64,000 nt of DNA, taken from Pristionchus mayeri. Taxonomy: Eukaryota; Nematoda; Chromadorea; Rhabditida; Neodiplogasteridae. The notes under the pieces were generated by a model, which worked only from the letters and a program-made list of their open reading frames with translations, was not told the origin of the DNA and did not search any database. The translations under genes were made by a program, and so were the position numbers. Location: contig BTRK01000005.1 of assembly GCA_036245805.1 (NCBI GenBank), positions 35,383,469-35,447,468 of the forward strand. The letters run 5' to 3'. Below are positions 54,084 to 64,000 of the stretch, piece by piece (positions within the stretch are counted from its first letter, which is position 1; every line of letters starts with the position of its first letter).

Positions 54084-54249
54084 CTGAAAGACTTTTCTAT
54101 GGAAGATGATGACTTATGAAATCGAGTGCAATTGATTATTCTCTGTAATATTGTGAATACGATACATAAGCTCTACATCAATGCAAGTGAGAAAAATTAA
54201 ACTCACAATGTATTATAATTAGTGGAGATTTTGTGCCGGAAAATATTTA

Positions 54250-56977
54250 TTATTTAACGAACCCGACAGTTGTGCAGTTCACCATTAGTCGATTCGACTC
54301 ATTACGAACAACTTGACGATGAGCCCAGTCCATAGGTGGGAATGAGTGTCCTAAAAAATATATTATCATGTAAATATAATATATTGTGAAAGACATTTGT
54401 GTGGTTGGTTAAGTGTTAATTCAGTAAGTCCGCTTTCGGACATGCACATATATTTTTTACCAAACATATTTTTTAGCGATATGAGCAGATTTAATATCGC
54501 AATATTTAAGCTCCAGTGCGTGTTCTAGAAATGCACAAATAGAAAAAAATGAATGAAACCTAGGCATTTTGCATTTAAAAAATATTTTGTAGCAAAATGA
54601 AAAAGATAACACTGAATTGCCACACATTTCCCCTCTCCACAAGCTCGCCCGAACCATCGTACCACCTAACCTTCTGATCACGCCACTCCCGCCCCATGAC
54701 AGTTTTATGAATAAAGACTAAGAATAATAATAATAATATGTAATTCAGCTCACTCTCAGTGGATGCATCCTTGAAATCAGAGATATCTTGTCGAATCGAG
54801 CGCTTGAATCTCTTATTTACCTGAGCCAGTCTGCTTCCATCATTCTGGAATCGAATTTCATCACCAGAATATCTTTTTTTCCAAAAATCGATTAAAATTT
54901 ATCTATACATTCATCGAAATCGCCCAGAATGAATAATTGCGAGTCCATGAAAAACTTCCTAACCTACCTAATATTGATCATCAACAAATGTGTGAATCAC
55001 TGACTTCATGGGAGGGCCACTTCTTTGGCCGCAATATCAAAGATATATTTTACTTGTAAAAGTAACCATTTACCTGATCATCGTCTAATAGAGGAATGTC
55101 GATCGGTTCATCTTTTGGATCCATCTGAAATGAAAAATGAATTTGAAATGCCATAATAAACATATGAGACAAGAGGGAGAGCGCGCCGAAAAGATTCGTT
55201 ATTGGCGTCTCACTTTCAATAATTGATCATCAGCTTTATCTTTTTTCCAGACTATGTAAATTTATCATAATATCCAACATATACGCTAAGCAATATACTG
55301 GGGAAAATTATTAGCGTTTTCTGGAGCGCAACTGTTGTGTATACCTCATCTCCGACATTAGACTCCCTCCCTTCTTCACGATTAGCAACCTTTTCTCTTC
55401 CGGATTGAAAGGCATCGGGGGATATTCCAGGACGAGCCTGTCAAATTTTCCTACTATGATCATGCAATAAACTTGTAGCGAAGATTAAGGAAGACTACTT
55501 CCAGAAAATTAATATAGAGAGCAAAAACTTACAGCTGAGAGATTACGAGAGTCAGAAGAGCTGTGATTAGAAGATGGGAACGAATTGAGAGGAATAGGAA
55601 TAGGCCTCTACAATTCGGGAATATCCGATAACTCTGATATTTTCAACGTGCACTAGCTGACCTCCTTCGAGGGCGCTTCATCAGACGATGTTTGACGATT
55701 CAGATTTTCAGTTAAATGGAGAAGAGTCAGATGAATAGATTCGATTGCACCATACATCACATATCGGATTGAAAATTCCCTTCAATAAAATGTTAAATAA
55801 TAGATAAAACATTATTCATATTCCACATAAATTAATTAAAATGGTTAAAATTCACTCAATATTCTCATAGCTGAAACTTTTCGATCTTTCGATATCGAGA
55901 ACTCTCAGTGATATTCGAATCTGCTGCAATGGCATATAATGTGTTCGGATATCATTTACTTTACGGGGATAATGCGATCAAATTTAGTGAACTTACGCCA
56001 ACTTCGGTATTCTTGACAATATTAAGCATAGATTCGAATACCTTCGAGATTACGGAAACAAGAGCATCGGTTGATTGATCAGAGAATTCGAAAAACTAAA
56101 ATAGGAGGTAAAGAAGGAAGCACATTATTTGAAATTAAAAAATAACACAAAAATATCAACTAGAATCATAATATTCATACAAAATTATCTATTGCTAGGA
56201 AAAATAAACACACCTTCTTTTTCCATTCTTTGATAGTCACAATTGTCTGCTCACGTAGATCTTCTGAAAGACATATTTGGTGTATACCACAGAGAGATAT
56301 CATTAATAATAAATATTAAAACTGACTTCTCTCTTCCATCAAGTGAGTGAGAGTGAGATGAAAGGATTCAATAAGACCGAACATCAGGGAACGGATTGAT
56401 AGTTCACTGAACATAAAAGTAAGATCATGCAAACCATTCGATCTAAATCCTTAATTGTATGGCATTTCGAATATTTTTCGTATTGTCTGCTCAGTATATA
56501 GAACTGATAAAAGCATTTAAATGCTAACTTCGACTTCTCCAGTTTGAGGCAGTTGACTCGCTCAAAATCGAGTGATGTCAGTGCTCTTTTGATGCGCTGC
56601 AAATATAGGAAAATCCATATAATTTTATAAATATTTTAATATGGTACAACAATCACATGGAATTTTAACATGGAAGATTAAAATCCACTTACGCCTGGTT
56701 CGGAATTCTTGAGAATGAGAGACATCACATCGAACATCCTTGAAATCACCGTTACCATTTCATCGTTCGATTTATTGGAGAATTCACGAATCTAAAATGG
56801 AATATTCGATCAGAGAATTCGCCATCTATTAAGCATTTAATCCTTGTAGCTAATTTTTAAAGGTCAATTATCTAAACAGAAAATTTGAAATTTAGACAGA
56901 CCCTTTGCTAATAATAGTAAAAAGACCTTTCTTATCCATTCTTCTACTGCAGATTGAGGGTTAGGCGAGGGAGACAT
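54250..56977 (-). CDS. Unrecognised protein with an internal repeat
   Basis: Not recognised. ATG at 56,977 follows TTTAGGA, a likely trans-splice acceptor; it starts MSPSPNPQSAVEEWIRK. Two units repeat. IREFSNKSNDEMVTVISRMF...ILKNSEPG (56,694-56,790) matches FFEFSDQSTDALVSVISKVF...IVKNTEVG (about 55,995-56,097). SIRSLMFGLIESFHLTLTHL (about 56,340) matches SIRYVMYGAIESIHLTLLHL (about 55,700-55,790). Each pair is helical, with conserved VIS/MF and IES-HLTL-HL. A polar stretch follows (RPIPIPLNSFPSSNHSSSDS; ARPGISPDAFQSGREKVANR), then MDPKDEPIDIPLLDDDQ and a last exon ending TTVGFVK with TAA at 54,252-54,250. The exon ARPGIS...GDE is duplicated at 63,855-63,947. Exon joins are partly uncertain. 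Confidence 0.55.
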
Positions 56978-58220
56978 TCCTAAACAAAAAGTGCATTAAA
57001 AATATGCAATCTGTGAAAGGAACAGAACATGGCACGCAACGGGGATGAAGAGTAGACGCAGGTGAAGCAGGTAAAGAGAAATCTGTAAGAGAGTATGCTA
57101 AATGAGTGCGTAAACAATAAGGAATGTGTTTTCCGTTAATTATTTAAACACATATTTCATTATTCGGTAGTGCGTATTTCAAAGCGATGGTCGGATTATT
57201 ATTAAGCAAAGCGATGGTCGGATTATTATCAAATGTTCAATCTCGTATGAACGGTAAAAAGTAGTGCTCCTCCGTCTGTTCCTTCTGCTCTTTTACGGTT
57301 TTGCCTTTGATGGGACGACTTCCTCGAGGATACTGTATGCAAATCGTGAACATCGAAGACTGAGGGGTTAAGTGGCGTCGACGTTCTCGTCGCCGATGAT
57401 ATCTGTCCTCTTGGAGATGGCGGAAGCAGGAGATGTCACTCCGCTTCCTAGGGGCTAGTGGATCACAATGACTTAAACCTTAACCTTACTTAGGATTAGA
57501 GTAAAAACTACCTCGGTAGAGATTAAGAAAAAAGATAAAGTAAACTCGAGAGAAGCAGCCAACAGCAGCAAAACATGGCGAGGCAGCCATTCACTATTCA
57601 CTTTCTCCATACAGCTCGGCGCCGCAGAAAGAGGGGAGAATGAAGCGGCGCGCAATCAATATTGGAAAATCACAAGTCGTTTTACCTCGAAAATTACACG
57701 CAATGATTGGTGGAAAATGGAGCGAAATATGAACACTTTAATTCGTTGGAGATTATCTCGACCATCCACTCGATTTTTCACCGCAAGATGAGCGCCAATT
57801 TTGGAAACGGCGCCGCACGCACTGCTGGTTTTCGCACAGTCTCTCTCTATCGGCGAGAGTGTGCGAAACAAGGAGTGCGCAAAATTGGCGTTCAAAAATA
57901 GGAGAATTTCGTGATTTAGCTCTTGCCATAAGATTTCAATATCCGAAACTCACTAAAACAATTCAGATAGATACAGGGCTATAAGACCCTTGGAACAAGT
58001 TATTAATCAATGCACATGTGAATATTTATCAGAGCCAAGAAAACACAAGAGAATACAAAACAAAGACCATGAATATCAGACAATTAACACTGAGACTCTG
58101 AGATATTAGCTAGTATATTTTCCAATACTGCTTTACAAAGATTTCGTTGGAAATTCAAGAAATAAACATTACGAATAAGCATAAATTCGATTTTCATCCG
58201 CAATAGAAGAAAACGCCACC
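56978..58220. other. Spacer between the repeat protein gene and helicase copy C
   Basis: Contains a 27-bp tandem duplication (AAGCGATGGTCGGATTATTA, twice near 57,182-57,236) and a family A fold-back (57,790-57,892). No exon set was recognised. Confidence 0.45.
57790..57892. repeat. Fold-back element, family A (copy 3)
   Basis: GAGCGCCAATTTTGGAAACG... pairs with AAGGAGTGCGCAAAATTGGCG. It shares CGCACGCACT and the CTCTCTCTATCGGCGAGAG hairpin layout with the copies at 8186 and 34,612. Confidence 0.6.
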
Positions 58221-59784
58221 CTAAAATCCTCCAGAATGTGTGTTTCCCCATCCATTGTTTGAAGTGTCGTCACCGTCCAGTTCAGACTGCGAAAGTCCAC
58301 TGCTCTTTCTGAGCCACTCGGGAACCACTTGTTTGGCCTGAAATAGTGAAATGCGTATTATTCAAACATATACGGGTTACTTGAGCCAGATGAAGGACGA
58401 GTGGACGAACAATTCTAGCATCACGCTCAAGATCGATAAATGACGTAGAGCGGCCGGGGTTTCCAACACGTCCCGTGCGACCAATACGATGAACTGAAAT
58501 AAAAATTAATAAAATTTATACGAATGTGTTATTGTGGCGAACCAGAAAAGCCTATGGGATTTAACAACAAACATTTTTTTCACACTACATCTTTTTCTCC
58601 CTTCCAAATGAATATCTATGAGCATTTTTATGCACCAGTGAATGAGCAGCATAAAAGTTCCGGAAATAAATAAATAAATGTGCACCAACCGTATTCGGTG
58701 ATCTCCTGGGGCATCTCGAAATTGATGACGTGATCAACTCCAGTGATATCGAGTCCCCTCCCAGCAATTCCCGTTGCTATGAGAAACGGCATTGCGCCGA
58801 TACGGAATTGATTGAGTGCAGATTCGCGCTCATCCTAAGCAAAAAATGTGTGAAATACATAAATAATATATTTCATTGAAAAGGAATTTAGCAAATATCA
58901 ATACTAATAATTTACTAGCTCTCTTCATATATTTATAAATATATAATTTATAGGTCACCTGTCCTCGGTGTCCATGAAATGCGACTGCAGAAATTTTGTG
59001 GTGACTTAAAAACCTTACGAGGTCTTCAACCATCATTTTACTCGATACGAATATCAAAGTCTTGGTGAATTTCGCTGAAAAGAAATCATGGATAATCATG
59101 CTATCAGACAATCTCACAATTTCCATTCTGCTTATTGTTTTCGAATTCGAGAATGTCGACAAGATCATGATATTTGCCCCATCTTCGGGCCACAGGAGAG
59201 GACTGGAGAGATGTTTGAGTGATGCTTCTATTCGGCGCTCCAATGCAGTCAACAGCAATGATGAGGAAATCATCCTTCATCATTCCCTTCACAAGATCTT
59301 GCGTCCACGAACCGAGACGAGACTGACTGAAATGGACATGAATATTTCGCATGCATTGCCCAGTATTTATTGAATTGCACTAAAGTATTAGTCAAATTAT
59401 TACCTGAACAAGATCGTCTGTCTCACTTTCGTCGAGGCAATTCTTCCATTCATTAGGATTTTCATGATGTCGTCGTAGAAATCCGAATCGAGCATGCAAT
59501 CCGCCTCGTCTAGAATGAAGTACTGGGTCTTCGAGAGATCTTGTGTTTCGGGCATTCGCTGCTACAGTGGTCCTTGCTACCACAGTTGAAGCAATCTAAG
59601 AATTATTTTTTAGATGAGATAGAAGATACTAAAAAGCTTAATAAAATATCCCCTTATCAATGTCTCAGAAATTCTGAGTCAGAATGTGTTTCTACGAATA
59701 TTGCACCGTCTTCCTAATCCGTCACCTTTCCGAAACCCCTCCGACACGATTTCCATTGATCTCGTTGAACTAATTCCCCTCACC

Positions 59785-60415
59785 TCGCTGTATAACCTTC
59801 CTTCGTGCCGCAGTCACTCCAACGGCAGTCGACTGTTGCTGCAGCGACTGCATCTGCTGCTGCGACGTCAGAGGGTCGGACGGGTAGCCAGTCGCCCTGC
59901 AACAATCAATCAGTCAATCGTTCGATCATCACGACGGTGGCCTGCCGAACAATGGCTTTATTTTCAATTCAGTCCGGTTTTCTATGTATACTCGTTGCCT
60001 TTGCACTCCGTGTTCGCGAATATACAGAGAAACCCCGACTGCAACAAGTAGTTTTCAAAAATATAAACTTTGCGACCTATCTTTCTATGGTACACATATC
60101 GTAGCAGCTATGGTCCAAATACGTGAGATCGAACACCAACCTGACAGTTTTCTGGACGAGACGGAGGTACTGGGCAAGCTGGATATCCTGGGCAACTTTA
60201 TCCGCTGCAACAGCGATATTCGAACGAGTGGATACGGAAGGGCTGGAAGTTGAAGTGATGGAAGATGCGTGGTGCCTACGAGTGGGAGGACTGGGAGGAG
60301 AGAGGATCTAGAATTTCTGAGTCTATTAGTGGGCCATTTGACTATGATTTCAATTACCGGAGTTTCGGCTGGAGGCTCCTGCATTTTCTTGCTCTCCGGT
60401 ACAGTATCATGGGCT
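59785..60415 (-). other. Coding-like exons of unknown origin within copy C
   Basis: Three minus-strand segments with splice sites and open frames do not resemble helicase copy A. They are AHDTVPESKKMQEPPAETPV (about 60,412), a Ser/Pro-rich exon leading to VAADKVAQDIQLAQYLRLVQ (about 60,140-60,310), and ATGYPSDPLTSQQQMQSLQQ (about 59,785-59,898). They may be linker exons of copy C or belong to another gene that was inserted or captured. Not identified. Confidence 0.4.
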
Positions 60416-60817
60416 GAAATGAAGTAGTTACTTATTCTGTGGAAAAATTCAAGAAGAGAACAAAATTGAATTCCCGAAATTGCAGATCTCGGCTTCCAGA
60501 TGAATTTGTGCTTTTGCGATCTTAATACTAACCGATGGTAGTCTGCATTCCACTTCCGACATTGGGAGAGCCACTGGCCGTTTTTCGTAGATACAAACGA
60601 GGTGCGGGTAACGGCGGCACGACGGGAATACGGTAGGGAGAAGAGAAGGAGTTCACTAAAATATTGTGTTCTTTATTTATACCTTTTGACTGTTTCCCGC
60701 ATGATTATTCGATTACCGACATTATTAACTAGCGAGGAACGACGCCATTCGAAATGTTGGGAGATAGCGCTACGTCATTTCCTAAACCTCTCCGGGGAAC
60801 GGCAAACGCGTTTCACT

Positions 60818-60888
60818 CTGACGGGAATCGAACCACCAATCTTCGCTTTTCTAATCCATTCCTTTAGCCACTCGGCTAAGAAAATCGT
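60818..60888 (-). other. tRNA-Ser-like pseudogene
   Basis: On the minus strand TTAGCCGAGTGGCTAAAGG (A-box region) and GGTGGTTCGATTCCC (B-box region) match tRNA-Ser/Leu type genes, and GATTAGAAA resembles a Ser anticodon loop. The anticodon stem is unpaired and no acceptor stem forms, so it is a decayed copy. Confidence 0.55.
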
Positions 60889-60967
60889 TCAATATCTATT
60901 TGATAAATCATCATAAATCGAGTTATTAATAAATAAACAAAGAAACACCTCAAAATAAGAACTTAAA

Positions 60968-61188
60968 GTTACCCAACAAGGATGAAACCCTGATCTCACT
61001 ATGATCCCGTCGCGTGTACGAGAGAGTGTGCAAAAGTGAGCGCGGGATTACGCTGATCATTTCCGGCTTTCCCTTGAGGCTATTATTGACTTTTAGCATT
61101 TTTGTATATTCATTCTGTACTAATTCAACCATCGGCTATTCGATGGAGGACAAAAAATAATGGGTCAATTTCGTCCTTGTTGGGTAAC
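60968..61188. mobile_element. MITE with GTTACCCAACAAGGA termini
   Basis: The left end GTTACCCAACAAGGATGAAA pairs with the right end TTTCGTCCTTGTTGGGTAAC. TTAA lies on both sides (at 60,963 and just after 61,190), suggesting a TTAA target as in piggyBac-type elements. Same family as 30,684-31,296, without the nested insert. Confidence 0.75.
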
Positions 61189-62307
61189 TTTTAAAATAAT
61201 TTTTAAAAATCGCCATATTGCGATTTTTTAAACCTATAATTTAAGCTAATTAGAAATTAATTTTTAATTGTAAACACAGTTAATTTTATTTCGCTTAGTA
61301 ATTATTGAAACAAAGAAACGTCGCAAAATCAGCGTTTTGATACAAACGGAAAATATTGACCGGGATCACGTATGCGCGCCGCCGAACCTTACCCAGCCGA
61401 ATAGTCACAAGGTTATACCGAAGCGATTAAACGGATTTTTGAGTCAAATATATTTTTTAAATGCGTGAACAGTCGGTCTCCACGATGGAAAGATAGTGAA
61501 CAGCTTGATAAGCACGATGCGAATTTATAGGAAATTTCAAAAAAATGACTTGGATACGGTAGAGAGTACAGCAAATGGCCGCAATCCGGACAGACACAGC
61601 GACATCACTTTATCGCAATTTGCGCAATATTTTTCAATTAAGCTCTTGTTTTTTGTTCGTCTAATGGTTATATACGACGCTCGCGCACTTGTTCCCGAAG
61701 TTTCAGCTCCGTACCTGATCTGAGTCGAAAAAGCTTACGGTTTTAGGTAAGTATGTAATTCTGACAATTGTATTTTTAAAAGAATCATTGACCGATAGAA
61801 GGATTGGCTGCACCGCTCATACTGCTCGTGGGGGTCTCTTTCCTGCATAGTCCCAGGCACCCACAAGTGGGACATCCTGAAAAATCAGTTGATTTAATAC
61901 TCACACTAGTGCATCCTCAACAGATTACCTCGTCCTTCTCCATCGATACCGAATCCACTACTTCCAGATGATCCTTCGACGAATCCTCTACCAATTCCCG
62001 AAGAAGCTCCTCCTCTGATGTCGCCACCCACCAAAAGTCGAACGTACTGTGGCAGTTGCATTCTAAAATGTTGTTATTAATAGTAGCCCGGTTGCGTCCC
62101 GTAATCATACCGACAAAGTTCTCTTTGAACAATTTCGACAAAATGGTTTTGACGATATCATAAACATATCGACATAGAACTTATCGTAGATATATGCCAA
62201 CTGTTTTAAACAGCTTCAATAGTGCGACGAATATGCTCACTTCATAGTTTATCGTGAAGGAAAAATTCTGACAAATATCGATGAAAAGCTCGAAGCATTA
62301 TACGGTA

Positions 62308-62674
62308 GGGTGACATTTGCCAAACGGACATTTGCCAAACGAGCAACCGTTCGCGAGCAATTCGGCATGGCGACTTGGGAGTTGTTTCATTGTAACCAGT
62401 AAGTGGTCCCCTACATTTACAAATATTTGGCTTGTTACCAGGCGCTCTTGAGTTTTACTCCAAATCAACGAATAAGGGTTCATGGAAACTCCTAAACCAC
62501 GAACCCCTATACGCAGATTTGGAGTAAAACTCAAGATCGCCTGGTAACAAGCCATCTATATGCAAATGTAGGGGAGCACATACTGGATACGTGATACAAC
62601 ACCCAAGTCGCTATGCCGTATTGCGAGCGAACGGCGACTCGTTTGGCAAATGCCCGTTTGGCAAATGTCACCCC
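62308..62674. repeat. Fold-back element, family B (copy 2)
   Basis: The left arm GGGTGACATTTGCCAAACG and right arm CGTTTGGCAAATGTCACCCC pair. Inner blocks (CAGGCGCTCTTGAGTTTTAC with its complement) match the layout of 30,788-31,124. Confidence 0.8.
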
Positions 62675-63124
62675 ATTATACAAATAGACACGACATATCA
62701 CATATAAGATGTATATATAAGGTGTACATTATAAAATTGGCGACCATCTCATATGGAGTGATACAGTAGGAGCTACGGTAGTCGACGTCGATCATTACGG
62801 TAACTCAGGCAGCGGCCGGCGGACGACATAGCTCGAGCACTCTGAAATGAGAGCGAATATTGGAAAATAAATTTTTATACCTGTTACCGTTAGACTATTA
62901 TGAAGAGCTAAACTATGATGAAGTCTATTATGAAGACTATTATGAAGTGTCAGACAATTATGAAGGGATACATCTAGACAGTCTGATAATTGAACTGTGA
63001 AGTTGAAGGGATCAACATATTAAATTCTAGAGTGAATCCGAAACTTGTCTAAGAACACTCAAAATTAATCACATAAATATAAACATTAGTGCGAAGTGGA
63101 ACGATGAATGCCCAAGATCAAAGA

Positions 63125-63947
63125 TCACCTCTCCAGGATATCAATGATGTGCTCCAGTTTGGGGATGAATTCCTTTCCGATGACGTGGTCCTTGATCGAT
63201 TGGAGCTGCGAAATCATCCATCTTAAAAGTTACAAATTTAAAGTTGAATAATTAAAGGGCACTTAAGTAAATGATAGTTCTCGAACCTGCTGTCCCTGAT
63301 TAAGGTCAGCGTCGGAGCTTCGAAAATAGCGCGCACCTGACGGATGGATAGGCCGGCGCCGAGATGGTTGAGCACGGTCGAGAGGAGGAGTCCTGAGTTC
63401 ACGGAATATTACCACACTTTAGAACGAACAGTATGCGTACCAAGTGGTGCTATCTTGAGTTATGTAGAGGAAAAACGAGCGAAAAGCTCGCTTTCCCTTG
63501 ATTTGCAATGTGTATGTGTACAATGAAATACTGCAACTCATTTCTTGATCGCCCAAGGACCAAAACTTGAATTTCGAGACATTTTGGAATCTTTTGAGAA
63601 ATAACGAGCAGTTTAAAAAAATAAAAGTTGCCCTGTATGCGAGATTAAACTAGGAGAATATACTTACTCGATCTCCTTTCGCGTTGATTGATCTGATTCC
63701 TCACGAGTCTCACATGCAGCCTCCTTCTCAGCCCTGCAATTTTCTCTCTGAAACTGCCCCCTCTCCGTAGAACATCGCGCAACTAGAGATAATGCGAGAA
63801 CAGCGCGCGTAGCTGTTAAAATGGTAAGATTTCTGGAGCGCAACTGTTGTGTACCTCATCTCCGATATTAGGCTCCCTCCCTTCTTCACGATTAGCAACC
63901 TTTTCACCTTCGGATTCGAAGGCAACAGAGGATATTCCAGGACGAGC
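63125..63947 (-). CDS. Partial unrecognised gene, 3' exons only (paralogous exon to 54-57 kb gene)
   Basis: Four exons in phase, read from the right edge: 63,947-63,855 (ARPGISSVAFESEGEKVANR...GDE), 63,747-63,668 (RENCRAEKEAACETREESDQ), 63,392-63,287 (TPPLDRAQPSRRRPIHPSGA then LNQGQQ) and 63,205-63,125 (LQSIKDHVIGKEFIPKLEHI...DILER, TGA at 63,127-63,125). The first is a close copy of the exon at 55.35-55.44 kb, including flanking intron sequence, but the later exons differ from that gene. The final exon is predicted helical. The gene continues beyond the window. Confidence 0.55.
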
Positions 63948-64000
63948 CTGTCAAATGTTCCTACTAGGATCAAGCAATAAACTTGTAGCAAAGAATCAGG

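Larger units (their letters stand above)
58221..62061 (-). pseudogene. GLH/Vasa-like helicase, copy C, ATP-binding half deleted
   Basis: ATG at 62,061 follows TTTTAGA. It starts MQLPQYVRLLVGGDIRGGAS and continues Gly-rich (GSSGSSGFGIDGEGRG). The Cys cluster GCPTCGCLGLCRK and linkers (SSPYRIPVVPPLPAPRLY, about 60,600) parallel copy A. An exon at about 59,400-59,600 starts with a knuckle (CFNCGSKDHCSSECPKH) and then jumps, out of frame, directly into SKTQYFILDEADCMLDSDF (motif II). The Q motif and motifs I, Ia and Ib are gone. Downstream are SQSRLGSW in place of [47 protein letters not shown] and the end NNGWGNTHSGGF, TAG at 58,223-58,221. Without Walker A it cannot be an ATPase. Confidence 0.78.

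Noticed and set aside
60818..60888. Functional tRNA-Ser gene
   Set aside because: A- and B-boxes look good, but the anticodon stem and acceptor stem do not pair, so it is reported only as a tRNA-like pseudogene.

Overview
The window is nuclear DNA from a nematode, most likely a rhabditid-type free-living or entomophilic worm. The genes are broken by many short AT-rich introns. Several predicted starts have a splice acceptor 1-2 nt before the ATG, as expected for spliced-leader trans-splicing. The gene families present (MATH-BTB clusters, GLH/Vasa-like DEAD-box helicases with CCHC knuckles, SNF/SLC6 relics, a BEL/Pao element with an envelope gene) are those of nematode genomes. I cannot name the species. 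Exon models were spliced by eye from homology, phase and GT/GC...AG signals.

Left part (1-12.8 kb): a fold-back element, a 5'-truncated non-LTR retrotransposon piece, a damaged BTB gene (+), a complete MATH-BTB gene (-, 5.46-7.54 kb) and a decayed SLC6 neurotransmitter-transporter-like gene. A complete 8.85 kb BEL/Pao LTR retroelement (12,828-21,672) follows. It has LTRs that read identical, a 5-bp target duplication, gag, protease-RT-RNase H, integrase and a bunyavirus-like envelope ORF. It sits inside a conserved 3'-flank motif that also follows BTB genes.

Middle (22.8-32 kb): a MATH/BTB cluster on the + strand, with one intact-looking MATH-BTB gene (24,928-27,007) between two abnormal members in which one BTB/BACK unit runs straight into another BTB unit. 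Fold-back elements and MITEs have invaded the introns. 32.2-35.7 kb is repeat-rich with no gene that I can support.

35.7-43.4 kb (+): a MINDY-family (FAM63) deubiquitinase followed at once by a Neuralized-repeat plus RING E3 ubiquitin ligase. Splice phases permit one continuous MINDY-NHR-RING protein, but a TAA hidden in a splice donor could end the first gene, so either two neighbours or a deubiquitinase-ligase fusion is possible.

Right part (44-64 kb, all -): three GLH/Vasa-like helicase copies. A is complete in layout but frameshifted. B has an intact core with no 5' end found, and its intron holds a 1.28 kb inverted repeat. C lacks the ATP-binding half. They are interleaved with an unrecognised repeat-containing gene and the 3' half of its partial paralogue, indicating a segmental duplication. 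The helicases probably relate to germ granules by family. The ubiquitin-linked genes (BTB adaptors, MINDY, Neuralized-RING) form the other functional theme.
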